The translations under genes were made by a program, and so were the position numbers. Below, piece after piece: positions 27,070-34,549 of a stretch of 41,793 nucleotides of DNA; positions within the stretch are counted from its first letter, which is position 1, and every line of letters begins with the position of its first letter. Below the pieces are notes generated by a model, which saw only the letters and a list, made by a program, of their open reading frames with translations, had not been told where the DNA came from and made no database searches. This DNA comes from an uncultured Flavonifractor sp. (GTDB lineage Bacteria > Bacillota > Clostridia > Oscillospirales > Oscillospiraceae), in NCBI GenBank assembly GCA_947649225.1, contig CANSQX010000006.1:1-41793 (forward strand), in the 5' to 3' direction.

Positions 27070-27098
27070 TTGACTTCACGGCCCGGCCCTGTTATAAT
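27070..27098 (+). promoter_or_regulatory. Promoter of the HAAS/PadR operon
   Basis: TTGACT (27070-27075), a 17-base spacer, TATAAT (27093-27098). Confidence 0.8.
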
Positions 27099-27162
27099 CA
27101 GAACAGAACTACTGTATTTTTATCAGTAGATAGAGCTGTGTGATGAAAGGGATGATTGCGAT

Positions 27163-27948
27163 ATGCTGCGAAAGGACTATCTGGCACGGCTTACCCGGGC
27201 CGCCTGCTGGAGCCTCCCACGGGCGGAGGCCGACGAGGTGGTGTCCGATTACCGGGAGCTGCTGGCCGCCCACCCCAGGACCGAGGCGGAGTTATCCCGG
27301 GATTTGGGCGATCCGGCCCAGGCCGTGCGGCTCCTGCGGCAGGGGCGGGCCTATGAGGGCTGGATGGCGGTATTTCTGGTCCTGGCCGTCTCGCTGCTGC
27401 TGCCTGTCCTGTGTGTGTTTCAGCCGGTATGGAATGTGATGGAGCCGCATTGCCGCCAGCTGCTGGAATTCCTGCCCATAGTGGGGATGGGGGTGGCGCT
27501 GGTCTGGTTTTTCTGGACGGACCGGGCCAGGACGCGGCGGCCGCTGCCCAAGGGCCTGCTCCCACTGCTGATCCTGCTGCTGGCCGCCGCCGCCGGGGTG
27601 GTGACCTTCACCTGGGCCGGTATGTTCGTATGTTTGAACGGCGGCGCACTCCTCCTCATCCCGGCTGCGCGGATTGGACCCGCAATCAGTATGCTGTTTG
27701 AGCTTCTGGGTGTGCTGGCCGGTGTGCTGGGGGCGATCGGGCTGATCCGGGCCCGCATGTGCAACCGGCGCTGGCGGGCCCTCTATGTGCTGGCGCTGGC
27801 CGCTGTGGCGGTCTCTGTATCCGTCTTGACCGTTATGCGCCATATGTCTCTGGACATCCCTGCACCGGGGTGGTGGCTCCCCTATTTTTGGAAGAACATG
27901 GGCCTTTCGGCGGCGGGGCTGGTAATGACCGGGGTGGCGCTGTGCTGA
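27163..27948 (+). CDS. HAAS-domain (DUF1700-like) membrane protein
   Basis: A 261-residue protein. The first 65 residues form a helical HAAS-type domain (LRKDYLARLTRAACWSLPRAEADEVVSDY, broken here by ten-residue spacing of Leu; ending DLGDPAQAVRLLRQGR), normally found in membrane partners of PadR regulators. Six hydrophobic segments follow (about 67-85, 98-112, 126-143, 150-165, 175-193 and 205-222), and the tail ends in a further helix. AAAGGGA upstream supports ATG 27163. It overlaps the PadR gene, so the two are coupled. A membrane sensor or antagonist working with PadR is inferred from the family; no ligand is known. Confidence 0.75.
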   Translation: MLRKDYLARLTRAACWSLPRAEADEVVSDYRELLAAHPRTEAELSRDLGDPAQAVRLLRQGRAYEGWMAVFLVLAVSLLLPVLCVFQPVWNVMEPHCRQLLEFLPIVGMGVALVWFFWTDRARTRRPLPKGLLPLLILLLAAAAGVVTFTWAGMFVCLNGGALLLIPAARIGPAISMLFELLGVLAGVLGAIGLIRARMCNRRWRALYVLALAAVAVSVSVLTVMRHMSLDIPAPGWWLPYFWKNMGLSAAGLVMTGVALC

Positions 27949-28262
27949 AAAAGAGCCTGCTGGAGCTCTGTCTGCTCCACCTGCTGGCTGAACAGGACCG
28001 CTACGGCTATGAACTGCTGGGGCAGCTCCATGCGGGCTTTCCCGACACCCAGGAGAGCGCCCTCTATGCCCTCCTGCGGGGGCTGTGCCGGGAGGGCTGC
28101 ACCGAGTCCTACACCGGCCAGGTCTCCGAGGGACCGGCCCGCAAGTACTACCGCCTTACACCTATGGGCGCGGAAAAGTTGGCCGGCCTGCTGGCCGAGT
28201 GGCGCGCCCTGACCCGGGCCCTCCTGGACCTGGGCATTGACGGTATGGAGCCCAGCAAATAG
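27942..28262 (+). CDS. PadR family transcriptional regulator
   Basis: A 106-residue PadR-type winged-helix DNA-binding protein. LLELCLLHLLAEQDRYGYELLGQL (residues 5 on) is the PadR helix with its conserved YGYEL motif, followed by ESALYALLRGLCREGC and GPARKYYRLTPMGAEKLAG, the wing. The GTG at 27942 overlaps the end of the preceding gene by seven bases; the longer frame from 27759 lies inside that gene. PadR proteins repress nearby transport or stress genes and usually their own operon. Here the PadR gene follows its partner, the reverse of the more common order. Confidence 0.88.
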   Translation: MLKKSLLELCLLHLLAEQDRYGYELLGQLHAGFPDTQESALYALLRGLCREGCTESYTGQVSEGPARKYYRLTPMGAEKLAGLLAEWRALTRALLDLGIDGMEPSK

Positions 28263-28264
28263 GG

Positions 28265-28314
28265 AAAGAGCCCCCGGCGGTCCGCTTAAAAGGTGGATCG
28301 CCGGGGGCTTTTGC
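28265..28314. terminator. Terminator after PadR gene
   Basis: The stem AAGAGCCCCCGGCG / CGCCGGGGGCTTTT has inner partial pairing (GTCC with GGAT) and a T-run. It is shared by the convergent small gene at 28326. Confidence 0.85.
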
Positions 28315-28325
28315 TATGTGGGTGC

Positions 28326-28502
28326 TTACAGACCCATGGCGTCGGTCATGTCCTCCACGGCGTGGCTCAGGTTACGGGCGGCCCGGCGGGCGCCACGGCG
28401 GACGTTGTTTTTCTCCTTGGGGGTCATAGTGAGGCCGAGGGCCAGCGCCGCGCCCGCCAGGGCGCCCAGACCGATGCCGCGCAGAAAGGGATGCTGATTC
28501 AT
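28326..28502 (-). CDS. Small hypothetical protein (58 aa), YtxH-like layout
   Basis: The product begins MNQHPFLRGIGLGALAGAALALG and then MTPKEKNNVRRGARRAARNL, ending DMTDAMGL. A Gly/Ala-rich hydrophobic helix (about residues 8-25) is followed by a basic amphipathic helix, a layout like small YtxH-type envelope proteins. GGAGGAA ten bases upstream and normal codon use support a real gene. It stands alone between convergent PadR and divergent pyrC. Function unknown. Confidence 0.7.
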   Translation of the reverse strand: MNQHPFLRGIGLGALAGAALALGLTMTPKEKNNVRRGARRAARNLSHAVEDMTDAMGL

Positions 28503-28613
28503 AGGGAAAATTCCTCCTGTCCAGAAAATTCCGCCCGCTGGAGTGGACCGGGCGGCGCGGCGCGCAGGGCGCGCCGTATACGGATATTGTGCCCGGAATA
28601 CGTGAAAAATCCA

Positions 28614-28642
28614 TTGCGAAAAAGAAAGATTCAGGCTATAAT
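28614..28642 (+). promoter_or_regulatory. Promoter of the pyrC operon
   Basis: TTGCGA (28614-28619), a 17-base spacer, TATAAT (28637-28642). The 96-base leader is very GC-rich and has a small terminator-like hairpin, GGGGC/GCCCC (28697-28701 and 28707-28711), followed by TTTT, plus an upstream GGGGC (28666-28670) that could compete for it. This would allow attenuation; no PyrR-binding loop is recognised. Confidence 0.65.
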
Positions 28643-28744
28643 GAAAAAGAGTACGGGCAGCGGCCGGGGCGCTCCGGCCCGGCGGGCCCGCAGCGCGGGG
28701 CGAAAGGCCCCTTTTCCATGTCCCAGGACGAAAGGAGTGCGGCT

Positions 28745-30031
28745 GTGAAGCTACTGATACGCCAGGGAAGACTGGTCGATCCCGTGGGCGGGATTGGCGG
28801 AGTGATGGATATTCTTGTAGAGGACGGCAAGGTGGCCGTTATTGGCAGCGACCTGCGTGACCCGGCGGCCCGGGAGATCGACGCCCGGGGCTTGACGGTG
28901 AGCGCGGGGCTGGTAGATATGCACGTTCATCTGCGGGACCCTGGCCTGACCCACAAGGAGACGATTGAGACCGGGGCGGCGGCGGCGGCCCGGGGGGGCT
29001 TTACCTCCATCGCCTGTATGCCCAACACAAAACCGGCCATCGACACCCCGGAGACCATCGACTACGTGCTGGAGAAGGCGAGGGCGGCCTGCGGCGTCCG
29101 GGTAATGCCTATCGGCGCGGTGACGGTAGGGGAGAAGGGAGAGAGTCTGACTGACTTCGAGGTCCTGAAGGAGGCCGGGGCCGTGGCCCTCTCGGACGAC
29201 GGGATGCCCATCCAAAATGCCAACCTGATGCGGGACGCCCTGATTCTGGCCCACCGCCAGGAGCTGACCATCCTCTCTCACTGCGAGGATGCCTACATGG
29301 TGCAGAACTATGCGGTGAACGAGGGGCGGATCTCCCGCCGCCTCCGCCTGCCCGGCCGCCCGGCCATCGCGGAGGAGATCATGGTGGCCCGGGACGCTAT
29401 GCTGGCCGAGGAGACCGGCGCGGCGGTCCACATCTGCCACATCTCTACCGCCAAGGCGGTGGCCCTGGTCCGCCGCTATAAGCGCAAGGGGGTCCAGATC
29501 ACCTGCGAGACCTGCCCCCAGTACTTCACCCTCACCGAGAACGAGATTCTCACCAAGGGGAGCCTGGCCCGGGTCAACCCGCCCCTGCGCACCCGCGCCG
29601 ACGTGGAGGCCGTCATCGAGGGGCTGCGGGATGGAACCATCGACGCCATCGCCACCGACCACGCCCCCCATACCGCCGCTGAAAAGGCGAAGCCCCTCAT
29701 CGAGGCCCCCAGCGGTATGGTGGGCCTGGAGACCGCCCTGGCGGTGACCCTCACCGAGCTCTATCACACCGGAGTGATGGGCCTGTCCGATATTTTGAGG
29801 AAGATGACCATCAACCCGGCCTGTATCCTGCGGAAAAACCGGGGAAGACTGGCCGTCGGGGCCAACGCGGACATTGTGATCTTTGACCCCCAGGAAATCT
29901 GGGTGGTGGAGCCCGACCAGTTTGCCTCCATGGGCCGCAATACCCCCTTCGCGGGCCGTCCGGTCCGTGGGAAGGTGAAATGTACCATCGTAGGCGGCGA
30001 AATCGTCTACCAGGAAGGAGCCGATACATAA
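28745..30031 (+). CDS. pyrC: Dihydroorotase
   Basis: Dihydroorotase closes N-carbamoyl-aspartate to dihydroorotate in UMP synthesis. The 428-residue length fits the class I bacterial enzyme. Zinc ligands are in VDMHVHLRDPGLTHKETI (about residues 56-73); the substrate region is CMPNTKPAIDTPE (about 97-109); later metal and catalytic residues are in SHCEDAYM, VHICHIST, and IATDHAPHT (about 300-308). GTG at 28745 is chosen because AAAGGAG lies seven bases before it and the protein then begins KLLIRQGRLVDP; an upstream ATG at 28719 lacks a ribosome site. TAATG couples it to pyrF. Confidence 0.96.
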   Translation: MKLLIRQGRLVDPVGGIGGVMDILVEDGKVAVIGSDLRDPAAREIDARGLTVSAGLVDMHVHLRDPGLTHKETIETGAAAAARGGFTSIACMPNTKPAIDTPETIDYVLEKARAACGVRVMPIGAVTVGEKGESLTDFEVLKEAGAVALSDDGMPIQNANLMRDALILAHRQELTILSHCEDAYMVQNYAVNEGRISRRLRLPGRPAIAEEIMVARDAMLAEETGAAVHICHISTAKAVALVRRYKRKGVQITCETCPQYFTLTENEILTKGSLARVNPPLRTRADVEAVIEGLRDGTIDAIATDHAPHTAAEKAKPLIEAPSGMVGLETALAVTLTELYHTGVMGLSDILRKMTINPACILRKNRGRLAVGANADIVIFDPQEIWVVEPDQFASMGRNTPFAGRPVRGKVKCTIVGGEIVYQEGADT

Positions 30032-30954
30032 TGTCCTTTGATGTGCTGCAAGACAAGATCCGCGCCGCAAAAAACCCTACGGTGGCGGGCCTGGACCCCA
30101 AGCCGGAGTATGTCCCCCCCCATATCCGCAGAGCGTGCTATGATCAGTACGGAGAGACTCTGGAGGGGGCCGCCGAGGCCATTTTCCGCTTTAACTGCGG
30201 GCTGATGGACGCCCTGAGCGGCCTTGTCCCCGCCGTTAAGCCCCAGAGCGCCTACTACGAGCGCCTGGGCTGGCGGGGGATGGAGGTACTGGAGCGCACC
30301 ATCCGCTATGCCAAGGAGAAGGGGTTCTACGTGATCGCCGACGTGAAACGGGGAGATATTGGATCCACCGCCCAGGCCTACAGTGACGGCTGGTTGGGCT
30401 CGGTCAAGGTGGGGGAGGCCGACCTCCCGGTCTTTGACGCGGATTGCGCAACGGTGAACGGTTACATGGGATCGGACGCCATCCAACCCTTTCTGGAGGA
30501 CTGCAAGGCCCGGAACAAGAGCATCTTTGTGCTGGTGAAGACCTCCAACCCCAGTTCCCGGGAGCTTCAGGACCTGGTGGCCGGGGACCGGGTGGTCTAC
30601 AAGGTCATGGGGGACCTGACCCAGCGCCTGGGGAAGGACACCGAGGGCAAGTACGGCTTCACCGCCGCCGGGGCGGTGGTGGGGGCCACCTATCCCTCCG
30701 ACCTGAGGGACCTGCGCCGCCGGCTGGAGCACACCTTCTTCCTGGTCCCCGGCTACGGCACCCAGGGCGGCACTGCCGAGGATGTGCGCTTCGCCTTTGA
30801 CAAATACGGCCGCGGGGCCATCATCAATTCCTCCCGGGGCATCATGTGCGCCTGGCAGAAGACGGGGAGGGACGGTCAGGATTTCCAGGAGGCCGCCCAG
30901 GCCGCCGCTATCGCCATGCGGGACGACATTAAGCAGTATGTGACCATCCTTTGA
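30031..30954 (+). CDS. pyrF: Orotidine 5'-phosphate decarboxylase (class 2)
   Basis: This enzyme decarboxylates OMP to UMP. The 307-residue length and sequence fit the longer class 2 OMPDC. Catalytic residues are in the D-x-K-x-x-D motif, VIADVKRGDIGSTAQAYSD (about residues 104-122). Other signatures are VAGLDPKPEYVP near residue 18, AVKPQSAYYERLG, and FFLVPGYGTQGGT (about 236-248). The start codon shares one base with the pyrC stop, and AAGGAG lies ten bases upstream. Second gene of the pyr operon. Confidence 0.95.
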   Translation: MSFDVLQDKIRAAKNPTVAGLDPKPEYVPPHIRRACYDQYGETLEGAAEAIFRFNCGLMDALSGLVPAVKPQSAYYERLGWRGMEVLERTIRYAKEKGFYVIADVKRGDIGSTAQAYSDGWLGSVKVGEADLPVFDADCATVNGYMGSDAIQPFLEDCKARNKSIFVLVKTSNPSSRELQDLVAGDRVVYKVMGDLTQRLGKDTEGKYGFTAAGAVVGATYPSDLRDLRRRLEHTFFLVPGYGTQGGTAEDVRFAFDKYGRGAIINSSRGIMCAWQKTGRDGQDFQEAAQAAAIAMRDDIKQYVTIL

Positions 30955-30984
30955 TAGAACAGGGGACTGGGAAAGGAGCAGATA

Positions 30985-31188
30985 ATGGAACCAAACAAAG
31001 CTATGGAACAGAAAAAGTGCTGCCCGGCCTGCGGGGCGGAGCTGGAGCCGGCCGTGAAGGGCCTGTCCTTAGGCGGGGACGGCTGGGGCCTGCTCACCAG
31101 CGCCCTGGTGGAGAACCTGGAGGTGGACGCCTATGTCTGCCCGAACTGCGGTAAGGTGGAGCTTTACCGCCGGAAATCCGGCCTGTAA
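30985..31188 (+). CDS. Small zinc-ribbon protein (67 aa)
   Basis: Two C-x-x-C pairs form a zinc ribbon: CCPACGAELEP (about residues 12-22) and VCPNCGKVELYRRK (about 51-64). AAAGGAG precedes ATG 30985. It lies 30 bases after pyrF and 21 bases before another zinc-ribbon gene, so it is probably cotranscribed. Function unknown; nucleic-acid or protein binding is possible but unsupported. Confidence 0.78.
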   Translation: MEPNKAMEQKKCCPACGAELEPAVKGLSLGGDGWGLLTSALVENLEVDAYVCPNCGKVELYRRKSGL

Positions 31189-31209
31189 CCGGCCGAAGGA
31201 GGGGTGTCC

Positions 31210-31731
31210 ATGCGCTGTCCGTTCTGCGGGGCGGAGATGGAACCTGGGGAGCTGCGGCTGACCGGCGCGTCGGCCCGGGGCACGGCCCTGGTGGAGCCGG
31301 ATGCGGCCTGGGTGCCGCCGCCGGGCCGGAATGCCAAGGGCCGTCTGACCCGGGACGGCGGGCAGGCGAAGCCCCTGGCTCTGGAGCTGGGGCAAAAGAC
31401 CCTGCGGGAGACCCTGGGCCTGACCCCCGACGTCTGGAGCGACCGCTTTTACCTGCAAAACGCCTGGTACTGCGAGACCTGCCGCCGGGCGATCTGCGTC
31501 TTTGAGGAGCCTGCGCCCGAGCCGGAGCGCCCTGCGCCTGTCCAGGTGACCTGTCCGGTCTGCGGAACAGTTCACAGCGAGGCGGTGGCCTGTCCGGAGT
31601 GCGTGCTGCGGCAGGTGACCGCCGGAAAGATCCCGGGCTCCGGGGAGCCGGAGCCTCCGCCCCGCCGGGAAAAGCGGGGGCGGGAAAAAGCCCCCTGGGA
31701 GCAGCGGGAGAAGCCGCCCTGGGAAAAATAA
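31210..31731 (+). CDS. Zinc-ribbon protein with charged Pro-rich tail
   Basis: A 173-residue protein. It opens MRCPFCGAEMEPGEL, a zinc ribbon like PF20097-type domains; the second pair is YCETCRRAICVF (about residues 87-98), and a further ribbon is VTCPVCGTVHSEAVACPEC (about 112-130). The tail is Pro/Arg/Lys/Glu-rich and disordered. AAGGAGG seven bases before ATG 31210 sets the start over the in-frame GTG at 31204. Probably cotranscribed with the previous gene. No function assigned. Confidence 0.75.
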   Translation: MRCPFCGAEMEPGELRLTGASARGTALVEPDAAWVPPPGRNAKGRLTRDGGQAKPLALELGQKTLRETLGLTPDVWSDRFYLQNAWYCETCRRAICVFEEPAPEPERPAPVQVTCPVCGTVHSEAVACPECVLRQVTAGKIPGSGEPEPPPRREKRGREKAPWEQREKPPWEK

Positions 31732-31734
31732 AAC

Positions 31735-31900
31735 CTAGCGCCTGTTGGAACACCGTCAACATCCCCAAACGGCGGGTCTTTTCTTGTCTGGACGGCGCGG
31801 TTTCTCTTTGAAATCCGTCAGGATTCCTGCGTCGAAACCGCTTGCCAGCCAAAAAATCCCGCGCCGCTGGGCATTTTGACATTTTTCAAACAAGGCCTAG
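31735..31900. mobile_element. MITE-like element, copy 2 (166 bp)
   Basis: It ends in CTAG at both sides. The right end (from about 31874, TTTTGACATTTTTCAAACA then AGGCCTAG) is identical for 27 bases to copy 1 at 13294-13320. The left end is decayed (CTAGCGCCTGTTGGAAC) but its inner part, GTCAACATCCCCAAACGGCG, matches copy 1. It lies between the zinc-ribbon genes and pyrK and has no transposase. Confidence 0.72.
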
Positions 31901-31918
31901 TTTTCAAACAGACTCTAG
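31901..31918. mobile_element. Remnant of a third MITE end
   Basis: TTTTCAAACAGACTCTAG directly follows copy 2 and resembles its right end, suggesting an older or nested insertion at the same CTAG site. Confidence 0.5.
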
Positions 31919-31944
31919 AATCTGTATGCGCGACCGCTGAACGC

Positions 31945-31997
31945 TGGCCTGCCGGGCGGCAAAAGCCCCCGGCAAGCCGGCATCCCTCGGTTATAAA
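31945..31997 (+). promoter_or_regulatory. Possible pyrK leader signals
   Basis: GCCGGG (31951-31956) can pair with CCCGGC (31968-31973), and TATAAA (31992-31997) could be a -10 box, but there is no good -35. Whether pyrK-pyrD has its own promoter or relies on read-through from pyrC is not settled by the sequence. Confidence 0.3.
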
Positions 31998-32050
31998 TAC
32001 AGGTTCTTATCTGCACAACTGCGGAACAGCACAGAGAAGGGGAGAACGCC

Positions 32051-32815
32051 ATGCCAGTCCAAGCCGTCTGTACGGTGGCGGAGGCCGTCCGCCTGAATGA
32101 ATTTGCCTATTCCTTCACCCTGGAGGCCCCGGCGCTGGCCGCCGCCATCTCCGGGCCCGGCCAGTTTGTCCATATCAAGTGCGGCCACAGCCGCCTGCTC
32201 CGCCGCCCCATCTCCATCTGCGATTGGGATGGGGAGACCCTGCGCATAGTCTTCGAGGTCCGGGGGGAGGGGACCGCGTGGCTGGCCCGCCGGAGCGCCG
32301 GGGACCGGCTGGACGTGTTGGGCCCTCTGGGCCAGGGCTTCCGGATGGCGCGGGGGGAGAAGCTTCTGCTGGTAGGGGGCGGCATCGGCGTGCCCCCCAT
32401 GCTGGGCTGCGCCAAATACGCTGGAGGGAGCGCCTCGGCAGTGCTGGGCTTCCGTGCGGCGGACCGGGCCATGCTGCTGGAGGCATTTGAAGAAAATTGT
32501 AAAGCTGTATCACTTTGCAGCGATGACGGGACCCTTGGTGTAAAAGGCTTTGTTGACGCGCTGGTGTGTGAATGGCTTGAAAAGGAAAAAGATTTTACAT
32601 CAGTGTTGGCCTGCGGCCCTAGACCCATGCTGCGGGCGGTGGCCCGGGCGGCCGCCCGGTACGGCGTTCCGTGCCAGGTCTCCATGGAGGAGCGCATGGC
32701 CTGCGGTGTGGGGGCCTGTCTGGGCTGCGCGATCCAGATGGCGGACGGGACCATAAAGCACGTCTGCAAGGACGGCCCCGTCTTTGCCGCAGAGGAGGTG
32801 GACTGGAATGACTGA
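32051..32815 (+). CDS. pyrK: Dihydroorotate dehydrogenase electron transfer subunit
   Basis: PyrK carries FAD and a 2Fe-2S cluster and passes electrons from PyrD to NAD+. The 254-residue protein has FAD-binding LLRRPISICDWDGETL (about residues 49-64), the NAD-binding GLY-rich LLVGGGIGVPPMLGCAKYAGG (split here as LLVGGGIGVPP and MLGCAKYAGG), and cluster cysteines in ERMACGVGACLGCAIQ plus KHVCKDGP (C-x4-C-x2-C...C). It overlaps pyrD by eight bases. About 127 bases in the middle (32483-32609) use AT-rich codons unlike the rest of the gene. Confidence 0.96.
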   Translation: MPVQAVCTVAEAVRLNEFAYSFTLEAPALAAAISGPGQFVHIKCGHSRLLRRPISICDWDGETLRIVFEVRGEGTAWLARRSAGDRLDVLGPLGQGFRMARGEKLLLVGGGIGVPPMLGCAKYAGGSASAVLGFRAADRAMLLEAFEENCKAVSLCSDDGTLGVKGFVDALVCEWLEKEKDFTSVLACGPRPMLRAVARAAARYGVPCQVSMEERMACGVGACLGCAIQMADGTIKHVCKDGPVFAAEEVDWND

Positions 32816-33728
32816 GTGTGTGGATCTGTCGGTAGAGCTGGCCGGGGTACGGCTGAAAAACCCGGTGGTGGTGGCCTCGGGCACCTTCGGCTTTGGACGG
32901 GAGTACGGGCAGCTGTATGCTCTGAGCGAGCTGGGCGGGATCTGCTGTAAAGGGTTAACCCTTCACCCCAGAGAGGGCAACCCACCTCCCCGGATCGCTG
33001 AGACCCCCATGGGTATCCTCAACTCGGTGGGCCTCCAGAACCCCGGCGTGGACACCTTCATCGCCCGGGAGCTCCCAGAGCTCCGGCGGCACGATCTGGC
33101 GGTGATTGCCAACATATCCGGCAATACCCCCGAGGAGTACGGGGTGATTTGCGGGAAGCTGTCGGAGGCGGGGGTGGACCTGATCGAGGTCAACATCTCC
33201 TGTCCCAACGTGAAGGCGGGGGGGCTGGCCTACGGCACCAAGCCGGAACTGGCCGCCGAGGTCACGGAGGTGGCCAAGCGCCATGCCTCCGTGCCGGTGA
33301 TGGTCAAGCTGTCCCCCAACGTCACCGATATCACCGAGATTGCAAAGGCGGTGGAGGGGGCGGGGGCCGACGCGCTCTCCCTCATCAACACCCTGCGGGG
33401 GATGCGCATTGACGTAAATACCCGCCGCCCCATCCTCCATATGAATACCGGGGGGCTGTCCGGGCCCGCCGTGCTGCCGGTGGCGGTGCGGATGGTCTGG
33501 GAGGTGGCCGGCGCGGTCAAGATCCCCATCCTGGGCATGGGCGGGGTGGCCAAGGGGGAGGACGCCGCGCAGCTCATGCTGGCCGGGGCCTCCGCCGTGG
33601 CGGTGGGCACCGCCTGCTTTGACGACCCCTTTGTCCCCCTGAAGGTCCGGGACGGCTTGACGGAGATCGCCGCCGCCCAGGGGCTGGCAAGAATTTCTGA
33701 TTTGACCGGCGGCGTGAAGCCCTGGTAG
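32808..33728 (+). CDS. pyrD: Dihydroorotate dehydrogenase, class 1B catalytic subunit
   Basis: FMN enzyme that oxidises dihydroorotate to orotate, forming a heterotetramer with PyrK. The 306-residue length is typical. FMN and substrate motifs are NPVVVASGTFGFGREYG (about residues 18-34), NSVGLQNPG, and the catalytic cysteine in EVNISCPNVKAGG (about 126-138; Cys, as in class 1). IPILGMGGVAKGEDAAQLMLAGAS (two motifs, near 240-262) binds the FMN phosphate. The start at 32808 lies inside the pyrK end with AGAGGAGG upstream. Confidence 0.96.
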   Translation: MTECVDLSVELAGVRLKNPVVVASGTFGFGREYGQLYALSELGGICCKGLTLHPREGNPPPRIAETPMGILNSVGLQNPGVDTFIARELPELRRHDLAVIANISGNTPEEYGVICGKLSEAGVDLIEVNISCPNVKAGGLAYGTKPELAAEVTEVAKRHASVPVMVKLSPNVTDITEIAKAVEGAGADALSLINTLRGMRIDVNTRRPILHMNTGGLSGPAVLPVAVRMVWEVAGAVKIPILGMGGVAKGEDAAQLMLAGASAVAVGTACFDDPFVPLKVRDGLTEIAAAQGLARISDLTGGVKPW

Positions 33729-33824
33729 GGGGATTCGGCAATGGACCGGTTTGCTTGATCTGTCTCGCTCTTCATGGACGAGTGCCAAGGAAAATGGAAG
33801 GTTCTCAACAGAAAAGAGGTATGT

Positions 33825-34160
33825 ATGACTCAGACTCCCTTACAGAGAGCCATTACGGCTTTTATCCTTGCGTTGCTCCTTCTTCTGGCGGCGGGCGGCC
33901 TGTTTTTCCTCTTCGGCGGCGGCGTTTTTCTCTATGAGCGGGTTCAGGACTGGTTACGCGGCGGGCACTTTTTCCTGCTTTTGATGCCGTTCTTTGTAAT
34001 TTTAGCTCTGGCTGTGGGTGCAATCGCCTGGGTTCACGGGACAGCGCATGAGGTACAGCTGAATCAGATTGGGGCCGCCGTAGAGCTGCGAGCCAAGATC
34101 GACCATCTGGAGGCCGAGCTTGCGGCGCTGAAACGTGACCAGCCCACAACTCAAGAATAA
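33825..34160 (+). CDS. Small two-helix membrane protein with C-terminal coiled coil
   Basis: A 111-residue protein. Two membrane helices (about residues 10-33 and 46-68) are joined by a short loop, YERVQDWLRGGH. The C-terminal 35 residues form a charged heptad-like helix, VELRAKIDHLEAELAALKRD. AAAGAGG at 33813-33819 precedes ATG 33825; an upstream in-frame start at 33774 lacks a site. No family recognised. It lies downstream of pyrD with a 96-base gap and is followed by a long gene-free block. Confidence 0.65.
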   Translation: MTQTPLQRAITAFILALLLLLAAGGLFFLFGGGVFLYERVQDWLRGGHFFLLLMPFFVILALAVGAIAWVHGTAHEVQLNQIGAAVELRAKIDHLEAELAALKRDQPTTQE

Positions 34161-34549
34161 GTGGAAGACACGAGACCTGGAAGAGTCAACAGAAAAGAGC
34201 GGGCTGATTCCAACCCCGCCAAGCCCGGGGGGGGGCGGAGGGTCCGGCTGACCGCAGGCCTCCTGCGTGCTCGTGCCTTGCGCTCAGGGCTGCACCGCCG
34301 AGCCCGCAGGCAGCGGCAGTGAAGCGCAACCCATCAGCGCGGGCGGCTCTGCCGCCGCACCGCCGCGGCAGCCCAATTTGTAGAAGCCCGGGCACGCGGG
34401 GCGTTCTGTGCTTTCTTTCCCTCCTTTCTTTTCCGAAAGAAAGGGGGCGCCCGCCGCGCAGGCGCGCTCCCCGCGGGGGGGGGGGTCCCTGCAAGGTCCG
34501 CCGGTCCTGAAGGCCGGAAACTAAACCGAGAGGAACGAGACAAACACCT
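34161..34549. other. GC-rich gene-free block with poly-G tracts
   Basis: 389 bases without a supportable gene. It contains G9 (near 34227-34235), G11 (near 34485-34495) and a perfect 9-bp hairpin, CCTTTCTTT/AAAGAAAGG (34423-34431 and 34436-34444), followed by a GC-rich run. The hairpin followed by G/C bases is not a good terminator in the plus direction, but on the minus strand it would be. No promoter with both boxes was found for the following gene. Confidence 0.55.
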
